Shown: positions 20,149 through 29,906, counted from the first letter of the stretch. The stretch: 64,000 nucleotides of DNA from Nitratireductor basaltis (GCF_000733725.1 NZ_JMQM01000001.1:1240001-1304000), one strand, 5' to 3'. The notes: generated from the sequence alone by a model not told the origin. Numbers and translations: made by a program.

Positions 20149-20263
20149 TTTCTTTTTCCTTTCCGGTTAGCCTCCGCGGATCATCAGGCGGTATTACCGC
20201 CACCGGGGGTGTCTGCCGGATTTCTCCCGACAGCTACCAAAATCCGCGTGTGGAATGGGCGCG

Positions 20264-20292
20264 CATATAGACCGATAAAGGCGCCGATGCAA
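20264..20292 (-). promoter_or_regulatory. Probable sigma-70-type promoter of rpsB
   Basis: On the minus strand TTGCAT (20292-20287) is followed after 17 bases by TATATG (20269-20264). Transcription would start near 20257, giving an rpsB leader of roughly 110 bases. The leader contains a GGCGGTAATACCGCC hairpin and ends in AAAGGAAAAAG before the ATG. Confidence 0.55.
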
Positions 20293-20312
20293 GCACGCCC
20301 GGCATTTTGAGG

Positions 20313-21146
20313 CTATTTCGCCTCGACTTCGCACTCCCGATCCTCATCGAAGAGCTCGATATCAACGAGGTCGGCTTTCATGGAATAATCGGTGTAGCGG
20401 ATGAGAAGATCGCGCTGGATGCCGTTCTCATGAAGCTTGAAGCTGACATTGTAATCGCTGACCTGCTCGCCGACGCTGTCATTGTCGAAATAGGCAGCGG
20501 TGACGGGGAAGAACTCATCTTCAGCCAGTTTCCCCAGCGCTTTGCGCTCGTCGTCGTCTTCGCCTACCGGGCGGGGCTTGCCAAGCACGACGGTTACATC
20601 GACTGCCTCTTCAACATATTCAGTCCCGTCAAAGACCCGGGTCTGATAGAAATTCTCTCCTTCAGCCGCTTTCGCCAGCAACTCCTTCAATTGCGCGATC
20701 GGGAAAAGGGCGGGCGCGAATTCGTGCTGCGCCTTCTGGGGGCCGGTATAGTCCACGACGGTCTTGCCCTCGCTCAGCCTGGCGGTGCCTTCAACCACAT
20801 TCTCGTCATCCTGGTCGATGAAAGATTTCGTCACGAAACGGAAAGTCTCGCCCCTGGCATCCTCGAAGCTGGTAATGCGCTGGTCGATCATACGGGGCCC
20901 GTCGGTCATGGCGAAATGCATGACAATTCTCGATTTGACGGTGTAACCGACACACTCGGAGCCCGAAAATTCGAAGACCCACCTCCCCTTCAATGATTCG
21001 ATATCCGCATCGTCGTTGCTTTCGGAAAGCCTCAGATCGTAGACGGCGCGGTGCGGCTGCAGCGCCTGGCTCGCGGCCGGGGCCGTCCCTGCGAACACAA
21101 GCACAAGGCCACCAACAGTCAGAGCTTCAAGGTGCATGCGGCGCAT
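20313..21146 (-). CDS. DUF1849 / EipB-like periplasmic protein
   Basis: A 277-residue exported protein of the DUF1849 family. In Brucella the family member EipB is a periplasmic beta-spiral protein needed for envelope integrity. An N-terminal signal peptide (about residues 1-25, ending near GTAPAASQA) is clear. LQPHRAVYDLRLSES opens the mature part. Two cysteines, Cys65 (GSECVGY) and Cys272 (DRECEVE), match the conserved disulphide pair of EipB in position. It lies just upstream of rpsB on the same strand but ends beside the rpsB promoter region, so it is probably a separate unit. I infer its role from the family. Confidence 0.85.
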   Translation of the reverse strand: MRRMHLEALTVGGLVLVFAGTAPAASQALQPHRAVYDLRLSESNDDADIESLKGRWVFEFSGSECVGYTVKSRIVMHFAMTDGPRMIDQRITSFEDARGETFRFVTKSFIDQDDENVVEGTARLSEGKTVVDYTGPQKAQHEFAPALFPIAQLKELLAKAAEGENFYQTRVFDGTEYVEEAVDVTVVLGKPRPVGEDDDERKALGKLAEDEFFPVTAAYFDNDSVGEQVSDYNVSFKLHENGIQRDLLIRYTDYSMKADLVDIELFDEDRECEVEAK

Positions 21147-21254
21147 CAGCGGCCTCCCGTAACAAACCAGTTTATGTTATCGCGCTGACACACGCTTCTT
21201 CCCCTGTCATGGCAAAACAGAGGCGAAGCCGCAAATGCCGCGAAAGGAAAATTT

Positions 21255-21719
21255 ATGGGCAACGAAATCGACAAGAGGCTGCTTGAACTTGGTGTGGAAC
21301 TTCCAGAACCAGCTGCTCCTGCCGCGAATTATCTGCCTTTTTGCCAGTCAGGCAAGCTTCTCATCACATCCGGCCAGCTTCCCATGAAGGACGGAAAACT
21401 GATGGCAATGGGCCTTATCGGCCAGGAACTGGGGGTCGAAGCCGGCAAGCTTGCGGCGAAATGGTGTGCAGTGAACATTCTCGCCCAGGCGCGGGCCGCA
21501 CTGGGCTCTCTCGAGAAGATTGAGCGGATCGTCAAGATCACCGTCTTCGTGGCCTCCACCCCCGATTTCACCGAACAGCACCTGATCGCAAATGGCGCGT
21601 CGGATTTCTTCGCAGCCGCCCTTGGCGAAAAAGGACGGCATGCGCGCTCGGCAGTTGGCGTTGCCTCACTGCCGCTGAACGCGCCGGTAGAGATCGAAGC
21701 CATAATCGAAACGGCCTGA
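21255..21719 (+). CDS. RidA/YjgF family protein
   Basis: A 154-residue member of the Rid family; the archetype RidA deaminates reactive enamine/imine intermediates from PLP enzymes. SGKLLITSGQLPM, the central NILAQARAALGSLEKIERIVK helix and the C-terminal RSAVGVASLPLNAPVEIEAI (with the catalytic-type Arg) are present. The subfamily is longer than canonical RidA by about 25 residues, and its substrate is unknown. It is four bases before the glycerophosphodiesterase, so the two are very probably cotranscribed. Confidence 0.9.
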   Translation: MGNEIDKRLLELGVELPEPAAPAANYLPFCQSGKLLITSGQLPMKDGKLMAMGLIGQELGVEAGKLAAKWCAVNILAQARAALGSLEKIERIVKITVFVASTPDFTEQHLIANGASDFFAAALGEKGRHARSAVGVASLPLNAPVEIEAIIETA

Positions 21720-21723
21720 TCCG

Positions 21724-22437
21724 ATGGTCCACTCATTGTCATGGTTGACGGAACTGCCCATTGCCCATCGTGGTCTTCATGATGGCAACCGGGAATGTTG
21801 GGAGAACAGCCTTGCAGCCTTTCGGGCTGCCATCGCCAACAACTACGCCATCGAATGCGATGTCAGGCTGAGTGCCGACAAGGTGCCTGTCGTTTTCCAT
21901 GACAGTGATCTGAAGCGGCTTACAGGGGCCTCGGGGAAGCTATCATCGCTCGCTGCCAAGGAGGTGAAAGAGCTGACCCTTGGCGAAACGGACGAGAAAG
22001 TGCCCGGCGTTCGCGAACTCCTGGACCTTGTTTGCGGGCGCGTGCCGCTGATCATCGAGCTCAAAGGCGAGCGCGGCAGCGACAACGGCCTTGTTGAAGC
22101 AATGGTCGAACTGCTCAGCGACTATGACGGCCCTGCCGCTCTCATGAGCTTCGATCACTGGCTCATCCGAGACATGCAGCGTTATTGCGGTGACATCCCC
22201 TTTGGCCTCACCGCAGAAGGCACGAGCGAAGAAGCGTTCGCAGCACATCGCCAGATGCTTGAGACGGGTATCAGCTTCGTCTCGTACAATGTGAACCATC
22301 TGCCCAACGAATTCGTTCAGGATATACGCGACAGGCTTGGGCTGCCTGTCATCACCTGGACCGTACGCGACAAGGATGCAGCAGATCTGACATATGCGCA
22401 TGCGGACCAGATCACCTTCGAGGGATTTCGCCCCTGA
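21724..22437 (+). CDS. glycerophosphodiester phosphodiesterase
   Basis: GDPD-type TIM-barrel enzyme cleaving glycerophosphodiesters to glycerol-3-phosphate and alcohol. It has 237 residues. IAHRGLHDG supplies the first His-Arg, ECDVRLSADKVPVVFHDSDL carries the metal-binding Glu and Asp and the catalytic His, and IIELKGE follows. It lacks a signal peptide and so should be cytoplasmic (UgpQ-like). It lies in the RidA - GDPD - FemAB-like run. Confidence 0.93.
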   Translation: MVHSLSWLTELPIAHRGLHDGNRECWENSLAAFRAAIANNYAIECDVRLSADKVPVVFHDSDLKRLTGASGKLSSLAAKEVKELTLGETDEKVPGVRELLDLVCGRVPLIIELKGERGSDNGLVEAMVELLSDYDGPAALMSFDHWLIRDMQRYCGDIPFGLTAEGTSEEAFAAHRQMLETGISFVSYNVNHLPNEFVQDIRDRLGLPVITWTVRDKDAADLTYAHADQITFEGFRP

Positions 22438-22470
22438 CCCTAACCCTTCAAGCTGGAGCCGTTTGAAGAC

Positions 22471-23673
22471 ATGAAAGATGTCGAATCGGATGCAACCGGC
22501 CAGCCGGTGCTGCGGGTCACCGAGGGGATCAAGGGTTTCGCTCCGGCTGACTGGGCGAAACTGTTCTCAACGGCGAAGGCAGGCACCGGGGGTCAATACA
22601 ATCCATTTGTCAGCCATGCTTTCCTGAGTGCCCTCGAAGACAGTGGCTGTGTCGGTGAGACTTCCGGCTGGATTCCACGTTTTCTTCGGCTCGAGGATGG
22701 CGCAGGCGAGCTTCTCGGCGCGACGCCTTCCTACATCAAGTTTCACAGCCAGGGTGAATATGTGTTCGACCACGGTTGGGCGGATGCATTCGAGCGTGCC
22801 GGGGGTCAGTATTACCCAAAGCTGCAGGTGAGCATTCCCTTCACACCCGCAACCGGGCCACGTCTGCTGGTCAGGATTGGGGAGCGCGAGCAGGCTGCAC
22901 GGGCGGCTCTTGCGGAAGGACTGAAGAGCTTCACCGACAGACTCGGCCTGTCCTCCACGCATGCAACCTTCATCACCGCCGAAGAAGCGAAGTTGCTGCA
23001 GGCGCATGGCTACCTGTTGCGCCACGATCAGCAGTTTCATTTCTTTTCCCAGGGCTTTCGCGACTATGCAGACTTCCTGGACAGTCTTGCTTCACGAAAG
23101 CGCAAGGCATTGAGGAAGGAGCGCCGACAGGCACTCGAGAATGGAATCACAATTCACTGGCTGACGGGATCCGATCTCACCGAGAAGGTATGGGACGACT
23201 TCTTTGCCTTCTACCTGGATACCGGAAGCCGGAAGTGGGGACGACCCTATCTCAACCGCGACTTCTTTTCACTGATCGGCCAGCGAATGGCGGACGACGT
23301 CCTGCTGGTCATGGCCAGACGCGGAGATCGCTACATTGCCGGCGCACTCAATTTCATCGGGACCGATGCCCTTTATGGTCGAAACTGGGGCTGCATCGAA
23401 GATCATCCCTTCCTGCATTTTGAGGTCTGCTACCATCAGGCGATCGACTTCGCGCTGGAGCGTGGCCTCAAACGGGTGGAGGCCGGCGCGCAGGGCCAGC
23501 ACAAGCTGGCGCGCGGGTATGAGCCCGTCACGACATATTCGGCCCACCATATAGCGCATCCCGGTCTGCGGCAGGCAGTGGCGGGCTATCTGGAACATGA
23601 GCGCGATGAAGTGGAAGAGATCAGGGATCTGCTGAAGGCACATACCCCGTTCCGCCGCGGCGCGCGGGAATAG
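22471..23673 (+). CDS. FemAB/GNAT-like protein (DUF482, PF04339 type)
   Basis: A 400-residue protein of the family annotated as peptidoglycan-biosynthesis/GNAT-like (DUF482). Landmarks are YNPFVSHAFLSALEDSG, the central PFTPATGPRLLVR, a basic helix SRKRKALRKERRQ, and near the C-terminus YHQAIDFALERGLKRVEAGAQG followed by ARGYEP. The fold is acetyltransferase-like, but no substrate is known for the bacterial members. It is 33 bases after the phosphodiesterase gene. Confidence 0.88.
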   Translation: MKDVESDATGQPVLRVTEGIKGFAPADWAKLFSTAKAGTGGQYNPFVSHAFLSALEDSGCVGETSGWIPRFLRLEDGAGELLGATPSYIKFHSQGEYVFDHGWADAFERAGGQYYPKLQVSIPFTPATGPRLLVRIGEREQAARAALAEGLKSFTDRLGLSSTHATFITAEEAKLLQAHGYLLRHDQQFHFFSQGFRDYADFLDSLASRKRKALRKERRQALENGITIHWLTGSDLTEKVWDDFFAFYLDTGSRKWGRPYLNRDFFSLIGQRMADDVLLVMARRGDRYIAGALNFIGTDALYGRNWGCIEDHPFLHFEVCYHQAIDFALERGLKRVEAGAQGQHKLARGYEPVTTYSAHHIAHPGLRQAVAGYLEHERDEVEEIRDLLKAHTPFRRGARE

Positions 23674-23741
23674 CGTCGCGGCCCCTTGACCGCGCGCGAT
23701 CCGCGAACCAAACATTCCGCACCACGAAACTGGGGGTGATC

Positions 23742-24170
23742 ATGTCTGCAAGCGCCTATGACGACAGCAATGTCTTCGCAAAGATCCTGCGCGGCGAAAT
23801 GCCGGCACACAAGATCTATGAGGACGACGAAACCTTCGCCTTCATGGACATCATGCCCCGCGGCGATGGCCACTGCCTCGTCATTCCGAAGGCCCCTGCC
23901 CGCAACCTTCTTGACGCGTCGACGGACAGCCTTGCCGCAGTAATGCGCACCACGCAGAAAGTTGCACGCGCTGCCAAGGAGGCCTTCTCGGCCGACGGTC
24001 TCACGATCCAGCAGTTCAACGAACCCGCCGGCGGACAAGTCGTCTTTCACCTCCATGTCCACATCATTCCCCGTTTCGAAGGCGTACCGCTGAAGCCCCA
24101 TACGGGCGAGATGGCAGACCAGGAACTGCTCGCCGAGCAGGCCGAAAAGATCAGGGCGTGTTTGGCATGA
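23742..24170 (+). CDS. HIT family protein (histidine triad nucleotide hydrolase)
   Basis: A 142-residue HINT-type nucleotide-binding protein, probably hydrolysing AMP conjugates. The triad motif HLHVHIIPR is intact near residue 98. The N-terminus is VFAKILRGEMPAHKIYEDDE. I start at the ATG at 23742 after GGGGGTG; a GTG two codons earlier is also open. Its stop overlaps the start of the following O-antigen-ligase-like gene (ATGA). Confidence 0.95.
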   Translation: MSASAYDDSNVFAKILRGEMPAHKIYEDDETFAFMDIMPRGDGHCLVIPKAPARNLLDASTDSLAAVMRTTQKVARAAKEAFSADGLTIQQFNEPAGGQVVFHLHVHIIPRFEGVPLKPHTGEMADQELLAEQAEKIRACLA

Positions 24171-25450
24171 GTGAGCCAGTTGGCTGGCGTGAAAATATGG
24201 CCAGCGCATTCAGCTATCCCACCATAAACCGGTTCTTCACTTTCGCGCTGTGGTCTACTCCGCCCCTGCTAGGCTCGGTTGCCAGTTTCGTCTGGCACGG
24301 CGGCGCTTTGTGGTGCGTCAAGGAAATTGCTGCCGGGCGAAAATCGTTTGCGACAACACGCGCTTTCCGCATCACATCCATACTGCTTCTATTTTACGGC
24401 CTGATGCTGGTCGTTTCGTTTCTTGCAAATTCGCCAAGCTTGGAGACAGCCCCAAGGCTTCTTCCAGCAGCAACACCGTTGCTATTCCCCTTCTCATACA
24501 GCATTTGGGCAATTTGCGATCGCGATCGCATTGCGCATGCAATATCCATTGCTTCATGCATTGCATGTTTAGGTGCGTTTTCTCTCGCAATTGTCGAGTT
24601 TTTCGTATGGCAGACGCGGCCAGAAGGCGGTGCTGGCAATTCGTTGGTGTTTGCTGTTGTCACTGGTGCTGCCGCTTGTGCGTGCCTCGGCTCTCTCGTG
24701 ACGTTGCATCGGCGTTACAACAGGGTCGTCAACGCGATCATTGCATTCGCGGCGACATGCGGATTTGGCGCGGTCGTCCTTTCTGAATCTCGCTCCCTCT
24801 GGGTGGCCTGTCTACTAGCCATCTTGGGGTTGGTCTTACCTTACGTTCGTTTGCTGCCTCGCATTCCGTTGAAGTTCACCATCGGCGCTATCGCACTCCT
24901 CGCCGCACTTGGTACCCTTTCGATAGAACCTGTATCGCAACGATTTGGGGCACTGGCTGAGAATTTTCACGCGCTTGAAGTGGACGAAAACTACGATACA
25001 TCGCTAGGCTTGCGCGTGGCGCTCTTTGACATTGGGATGCAGAAAGTTGCGGGGGCCCCGCTCCTTGGAAGCGGCATCCAGAATACCCGCGACATCATAG
25101 CTGCGGAGATGTGGGCACAATACGAGCTCGATCGAGGATTCACACACTTTCACAACGGATTTCTTACGGCGGCCGTTGAAGCGGGTACATTCGGCGCTAC
25201 CGCCTTGCTCCTGCTTCTTCTCTTCGTTGGAATTGCAGGAATGAAAACACTGTGGGTTCATGGTGAAGGTCCACGGGCTTTAGGCGGCGCGATCCTGGTC
25301 TCCATGTTCTGCATCTACGCCTTGGGCGGCTCGTTCAACATGATCCTTGGACAGGACCTCTATGACACGATGTTCATGATCATGCTGATTTCCGGGTGTA
25401 TTCTTGCTTTTCCCGAACCCAAATCTGTCCCCGACGCATCAAAATCATGA
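24167..25450 (+). CDS. O-antigen ligase/polymerase family membrane protein
   Basis: A 427-residue polytopic protein with about ten to twelve membrane segments. It resembles the Wzy_C/WaaL family: SRSLWVACLLAILGL in a central membrane helix, a periplasmic loop with the GLRVALFDIGMQKV, LLGSGIQNTR and FTHFHNGFLTAAVEAG segments (conserved His and Glu), then further helices. The family ligates or polymerises polysaccharide from undecaprenyl carriers in the periplasm. The start ATG overlaps the HIT stop; a GTG three codons earlier is possible. Base composition is clearly lower in GC than the neighbours (about half GC in 24361-24540 by hand count), which suggests later acquisition. The 3' end overlaps azlD by six bases. 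Confidence 0.85.
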   Translation: MSEPVGWRENMASAFSYPTINRFFTFALWSTPPLLGSVASFVWHGGALWCVKEIAAGRKSFATTRAFRITSILLLFYGLMLVVSFLANSPSLETAPRLLPAATPLLFPFSYSIWAICDRDRIAHAISIASCIACLGAFSLAIVEFFVWQTRPEGGAGNSLVFAVVTGAAACACLGSLVTLHRRYNRVVNAIIAFAATCGFGAVVLSESRSLWVACLLAILGLVLPYVRLLPRIPLKFTIGAIALLAALGTLSIEPVSQRFGALAENFHALEVDENYDTSLGLRVALFDIGMQKVAGAPLLGSGIQNTRDIIAAEMWAQYELDRGFTHFHNGFLTAAVEAGTFGATALLLLLLFVGIAGMKTLWVHGEGPRALGGAILVSMFCIYALGGSFNMILGQDLYDTMFMIMLISGCILAFPEPKSVPDASKS

Positions 25451-25798
25451 GGTCACGGCCATCATTCCCGCAACCAGAACCGCTTCAGCCACCAAGATCC
25501 CCACGATCACGCGTTTGCCCGCGAGGATATAACTCAGGAATCCCGCCACACCGGCCCCTATGCGCAAGAACAGCGGTGTGTTGGCCAGTGCTCCTGTCGG
25601 GAAAACAACCAGATTGGCGATGACCGCTGCCACGAGCGCGGTGGCGATGCAGCGGACCATGACGAGCATCTGGGAATCTTCGGAAAGCTTTCCGCCCAGG
25701 AACACGCCAAGGTAGCGCCAGGCATCGGTGGCCAGCCAGCCGCCGATGAGGATGAAAAGGAAAGGCCACCACCAGGTCTCGTATGAGTGGAATGTCAT
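25445..25798 (-). CDS. azlD: AzlD family branched-chain amino-acid exporter subunit
   Basis: A 117-residue protein with four predicted membrane helices (FLFILIGGWLATDAW, IATALVAAVIANLVVFP and others). It is the small partner of AzlC; such pairs export branched-chain amino acids. Its start overlaps the azlC stop by four bases, the usual pairing. It is convergent with the O-antigen-ligase-like gene. Confidence 0.9.
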   Translation of the reverse strand: MTFHSYETWWWPFLFILIGGWLATDAWRYLGVFLGGKLSEDSQMLVMVRCIATALVAAVIANLVVFPTGALANTPLFLRIGAGVAGFLSYILAGKRVIVGILVAEAVLVAGMMAVTS

Positions 25799-26544
25799 GT
25801 GCTCCTGCCCTTCCTTCCCAAGAGAAGGTGGATGGCGAAAGCCGCAAGTCCCGCCACCAGGCCGGAAGCGAGCAGGTCAAACCCGGGAACCCAGATATGG
25901 AAGACCGGCCCCACCGCCAATCCGAGGATCATCGCATATTTCGAGGCCGCTTCACGTGCCGATCCCCACAGTGATGTCAGGAAATACATCGGCGTAAGGA
26001 AAAACAGTGCTGCGGAAACTGCAGGCGGCAGCCTGCCCGCAAGCACGAACACCACACCGACGACCACCATGTTCGTCAATACGAGACTTCCGCCCAGACC
26101 GCCGTAGAATGCGGTGCGTCGCTCGCGTGGCACATAGCGGAACTTTTCCATCGCCAGCACCCAGGAGGTGACGGCCACGAAATGCGACAAGAGATAAAGC
26201 ACCCATTTTCGCGTTCGCGGCGCGCGCATCTCCGGAATGATCGCAACGACCATCGGCGCCAGGCGCACCGAGGAGAGCGCCACGGCGAAGGCGGCGGCGG
26301 GCAGGCTGTTGTTGGCGATCACCGCGCCGACCAAGACCACTTTTGCCGGAAGGGCCCAGACCACTCCGGTCATGAACACCGTCTGCGCAAGCGTGAGCCC
26401 GGCATCGCGCGCCAGGCCTGCGAAGCCTACGAATGCGCTTGCAAGGATCAAAGCGGGAATCGAAATGGCAGCGCGCGCGCCACGCATCATCCAGAAGGCA
26501 GCAGAACGGGATTGATCGAGATTTGCAGTGTTTGGCGAGTCCAT
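25795..26544 (-). CDS. azlC: AzlC family branched-chain amino-acid permease
   Basis: Large subunit of the AzlCD exporter, about 249 residues. The family core is present: ALILASAFVGFAGLARDAGLTLAQTVFMTG, then SSVRLAPMVVAIIPEMR and several C-terminal helices. The start is uncertain. I use the ATG at 26544 (MDSPNTANL), because the 17 codons upstream do not resemble the family; no strong ribosome-binding site marks either choice. Confidence 0.9.
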   Translation of the reverse strand: MDSPNTANLDQSRSAAFWMMRGARAAISIPALILASAFVGFAGLARDAGLTLAQTVFMTGVVWALPAKVVLVGAVIANNSLPAAAFAVALSSVRLAPMVVAIIPEMRAPRTRKWVLYLLSHFVAVTSWVLAMEKFRYVPRERRTAFYGGLGGSLVLTNMVVVGVVFVLAGRLPPAVSAALFFLTPMYFLTSLWGSAREAASKYAMILGLAVGPVFHIWVPGFDLLASGLVAGLAAFAIHLLLGRKGRST

Positions 26545-26643
26545 TGCCACGGCAAATATCACGTCACGCGGGTGGATGCGACCTGCATATGTCACAGCGC
26601 GTTAGCTCAATCGGGCAAACCCCATGAGCCAATCCGCAAAGAA

Positions 26644-26673
26644 AATGGCGCAGGAGAAATATCCCGCGCCATT
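26644..26673 (-). terminator. Rho-independent terminator after clpA
   Basis: AATGGCGC (26644-26651) and GCGCCATT (26666-26673) form a perfect eight-base stem. On the minus strand the stem is followed by TTCTTT, 30 bases after the clpA stop. Confidence 0.75.
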
Positions 26674-26702
26674 CTGGTTTCCATATCGCTCAACGCGCCG
26701 GT

Positions 26703-29153
26703 CTAGCCCTTTCGGGGAAGCTGCGGGACAAGGCTTCTTTTCGGCGGATCCTTCGGTGCAGGCTTGGCGGAAGCCTTGGAGGCCTTCGCTTTCTTGGCCT
26801 GCGGCTTGCGTTTCGGCTTGGCGGCACCGGTTTCCCGCTTCGGCTTGACCGGTGCATCGTCCGGGATCGTCTCCAGCTTCAAGGCAGGCAGGCCGGCGTC
26901 ATCCTCTCCGAGCGCCACGCGCACCGTGCCGCCCTGCTTCAGCTTGCCGAATAGCACTTCTTCCGCCAGCGGCTTCTTGATGTGCTCCTGAATGACACGA
27001 CCGAGCGGACGGGCGCCCATCTGCTCGTCATAGCCCTTGTCGGCAAGCCATTTGACGGCCTCGTCGGTAAGCTCGAAGGTCACGCGGCGCTCGGCCAGTT
27101 GCGCTTCAAGCTGCATGACGAATTTGTGCACGACCTGATGAACGACCGGGATCGGAAGCGCACCGAAGGGTATGACGGCATCCAGACGATTGCGGAACTC
27201 GGGCGTGAAGAGGCGGTTGATCGCCTCCATGTCGTCCCCTTCCCGCTTCGACGAACCGAAGCCGATTGCAGGCTTCGCCATGTCGGCAGCACCCGCATTG
27301 GTCGTCATGATCAGGATGACATTGCGGAAATCGATGCTCTTGCCGTTGTGATCCGTCAGCTTGCCGTGATCCATGACCTGCAACAGGATGTTGAACAGGT
27401 CCGGGTGCGCCTTCTCGATCTCGTCGAGCAGCAACACGCAATGAGGGTGCTGGTCCACGCCATCGGTCAGAAGTCCACCCTGGTCGAAACCGACATAGCC
27501 GGGAGGCGCGCCGATGAGCCGGCTGACCGTGTGGCGCTCCATATATTCCGACATGTCGAAACGCAGGAGTTCGACTCCGAGCGAGGCGGCAAGCTGTTTG
27601 GCAACTTCCGTCTTGCCGACGCCAGTGGGGCCGGAAAACAGATAGGAGCCAATCGGCTTGTCCGGCTCGCGCAGGCCAGCCCGCGCCAGCTTGATCGAGG
27701 AAGCGAGAGCAGAGATCGCATTGTCCTGTCCGTAGACGACGCGCTTGAGCTCTTCCTCAAGCCCGGCCAGAACCTTCTCGTCGTCCGCCGATACGGTTTT
27801 CGGCGGGATGCGAGCCATGGTGGCGATGGTGTTCTCGATCTCCTTCACGCTGATCGTCTTGCGACGCTTGGCTTCAGGCAGAAGCTTCTGCGAAGCACCG
27901 GTCTCGTCGATCACGTCGATTGCCTTGTCGGGCAATTTGCGGTCGCTGATATAGCGTGCAGAGAGCTCGACTGCGGCCTTCACTGCCTCATTGGTGTATT
28001 TCACCTTGTGGAAATCCTCGAAGTAAGGCTTCAGCCCCTTCATGATCTCCACCGCATCTTCAACCGTCGGCTCGTTCACGTCGATTTTCTGGAAGCGGCG
28101 CACCAGCGCACGGTCTTTCTCGAAGAACTGGCGGAACTCCTTGTAGGTCGTCGAGCCGATGCAGCGGATCGCACCGGAGGATAGTGCGGGCTTCAACAGG
28201 TTGGAGGCATCCATCGCGCCGCCGGATGTCGCGCCAGCGCCGATGACAGTATGGATCTCGTCGATGAAGAGTACCGCGCCCGGATAGTCTTCCAGTTCCT
28301 TGACAACCTGCTTCAACCGCTCCTCGAAATCGCCGCGATAGCGGGTTCCGGCCAAAAGCGTGCCCATGTCGAGCGCAAATATGGTGGCGTCGGCCAATAC
28401 ATCGGGGACGTCGCCTTCGACGATGCGTTTGGCAAGCCCTTCCGCGATCGCGGTCTTGCCCACGCCAGGATCACCCACATAAAGCGGATTGTTCTTGGAG
28501 CGGCGGCAAAGCACCTGGATCGTGCGGTTGATCTCGCTTTCGCGGCCGATCAGCGGGTCGATGCGGCCCGACCGCGCCTTGTCGTTCAGATTGACGCAAT
28601 AGGCTGTCAGCGCATCCTGCTGCTTTTTCTTGCCCGTCTCTTCGCCTTCCGTGCCCGGAGCTCCTGTGCCTTCTTCCTCCGCACCGCGCGGTGCGCGGGT
28701 TTCGGCGCTGCCGGGCCGCTTGGCGATGCCGTGGCTAATGTAGTTGACCGCATCGTAGCGGGTCATCTGCTGTTCCTGCAGGAAGTAGGCTGCGTGGCTT
28801 TCGCGCTCAGCAAAAATTGCCACGAGCACATTGGCTCCCGAAACTTCCTCGCGCCCGGACGACTGGACATGAATGACCGCGCGCTGGATGACGCGCTGGA
28901 AGCCCGCGGTCGGCTTTGAGTCCTCATCATAGCCGGTAACGAGATTGTCGAGTTCGCTGTCTATGTATTCGAGAACGGTTCGGCGCAACTCATCAAGGTC
29001 CACGTTGCAGGCGCGCATGACGGCCGCCGCGTCAGCGTCCTCGATCAACGCCAGAAGCAGGTGCTCCAGCGTTGCATATTCGTGATGACGCTCATTGGCA
29101 TAGGTCAATGCCTGATGAAGCGCTCGTTCTAGCCCTTGCGAGAATGCCGGCAT
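26703..29153 (-). CDS. clpA: ATP-dependent Clp protease ATPase subunit ClpA
   Basis: AAA+ unfoldase feeding ClpP; 816 residues. It has an N-terminal Clp-N double repeat (residues 1-150, [33 protein letters not shown]), AAA-1 with [16 protein letters not shown] and AAA-2 with [15 protein letters not shown]. Beyond the AAA-2 domain the protein carries a 50-residue tail rich in Lys, Pro and Ala that ends [10 protein letters not shown], longer than E. coli ClpA. It follows clpS by seven bases, so the adaptor and unfoldase are co-expressed. Confidence 0.98.
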   Translation of the reverse strand: MPAFSQGLERALHQALTYANERHHEYATLEHLLLALIEDADAAAVMRACNVDLDELRRTVLEYIDSELDNLVTGYDEDSKPTAGFQRVIQRAVIHVQSSGREEVSGANVLVAIFAERESHAAYFLQEQQMTRYDAVNYISHGIAKRPGSAETRAPRGAEEEGTGAPGTEGEETGKKKQQDALTAYCVNLNDKARSGRIDPLIGRESEINRTIQVLCRRSKNNPLYVGDPGVGKTAIAEGLAKRIVEGDVPDVLADATIFALDMGTLLAGTRYRGDFEERLKQVVKELEDYPGAVLFIDEIHTVIGAGATSGGAMDASNLLKPALSSGAIRCIGSTTYKEFRQFFEKDRALVRRFQKIDVNEPTVEDAVEIMKGLKPYFEDFHKVKYTNEAVKAAVELSARYISDRKLPDKAIDVIDETGASQKLLPEAKRRKTISVKEIENTIATMARIPPKTVSADDEKVLAGLEEELKRVVYGQDNAISALASSIKLARAGLREPDKPIGSYLFSGPTGVGKTEVAKQLAASLGVELLRFDMSEYMERHTVSRLIGAPPGYVGFDQGGLLTDGVDQHPHCVLLLDEIEKAHPDLFNILLQVMDHGKLTDHNGKSIDFRNVILIMTTNAGAADMAKPAIGFGSSKREGDDMEAINRLFTPEFRNRLDAVIPFGALPIPVVHQVVHKFVMQLEAQLAERRVTFELTDEAVKWLADKGYDEQMGARPLGRVIQEHIKKPLAEEVLFGKLKQGGTVRVALGEDDAGLPALKLETIPDDAPVKPKRETGAAKPKRKPQAKKAKASKASAKPAPKDPPKRSLVPQLPRKG

Positions 29154-29160
29154 TCTAACC

Positions 29161-29511
29161 TCATTTCTTCTCCATCACGCATTGCAGCGGATGCTGATGC
29201 TGACGGGCAAAATCCATGACCTGAGCCACTTTGGTTTCGGCCACTTCGAATGTGAAGACGCCGCACTCGCCTACACCGTGATTGTGGACATGCAGCATAA
29301 TGCGCGTGGCTGCTTCCCGGTCCTTTTGGAAAAAACGCTCCAGAACATGAATGACGAACTCCATCGGCGTGTAGTCATCATTCAGCAGCAAAACTCTATA
29401 TAGGCTCGGCTTTTTCGTTTTCGACCGAGTCCGGGTGATTACCGCCGTACCGCGGCCGGCTTTGTCGCCTTCGTCGTCGCTACCGCTCATCCGCACAGCG
29501 TCGCCTGGCAT
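29161..29511 (-). CDS. clpS: ATP-dependent Clp protease adaptor ClpS
   Basis: Adaptor delivering N-degron substrates to ClpA. The core [20 protein letters not shown] with the binding-pocket residues, [20 protein letters not shown] and the C-terminal [11 protein letters not shown] are fully conserved. The start is uncertain: ATG at 29511 (preceded by GAGAAG) gives 116 residues, the usual rhizobial length; ATGs at 29490 and 29541 are also in frame. It is divergent from the D,D-carboxypeptidase gene. Confidence 0.95.
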   Translation of the reverse strand: MPGDAVRMSGSDDEGDKAGRGTAVITRTRSKTKKPSLYRVLLLNDDYTPMEFVIHVLERFFQKDREAATRIMLHVHNHGVGECGVFTFEVAETKVAQVMDFARQHQHPLQCVMEKK

Positions 29512-29906
29512 GTTCTTCTCGCCGATCGTAACTCTTCCCATAATTCCCGCCACTGCTGATACCGGCAGTGACATGTAAGTAGTCATCATCAGATTTTAAG
29601 GCCTTCCTGCGCGCTGACAATATGCATTCGCCTCACCTCCTGCTCAATTTTTTGAAGGAGGCCATCGCATATTGGCCAATTACATCCGTGGGAATTCACC
29701 TGCTCCGCCCACAAACCGCCCGAATATTCTGATGTGAGCCTGTTGCGTCAAATAATGATCCAAAGCGGACAAAATTTTTGGCGAATCCCGTTCTCCCTTT
29801 GAAGAATTAGATAACCATAAACGGATTGGTAAGAAGCCGTGCCCTACCGTCAGGAGAAATGGGTTCCGGCGTCAGAGAGGGAGGCGTCGGGATCGGGCCA
29901 ATGTAA
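29512..29906. other. Divergent promoter region between clpS and the carboxypeptidase gene
   Basis: About 395 bases without a convincing gene. It must hold both promoters. One structured element stands out at 29636-29661: CCTCC and GGAGG flank TCAA-TTTT-TTGA, making a two-part inverted repeat with a T-rich loop. The stretch 29740-29830 is AT-rich. I see no LexA site. Confidence 0.5.
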
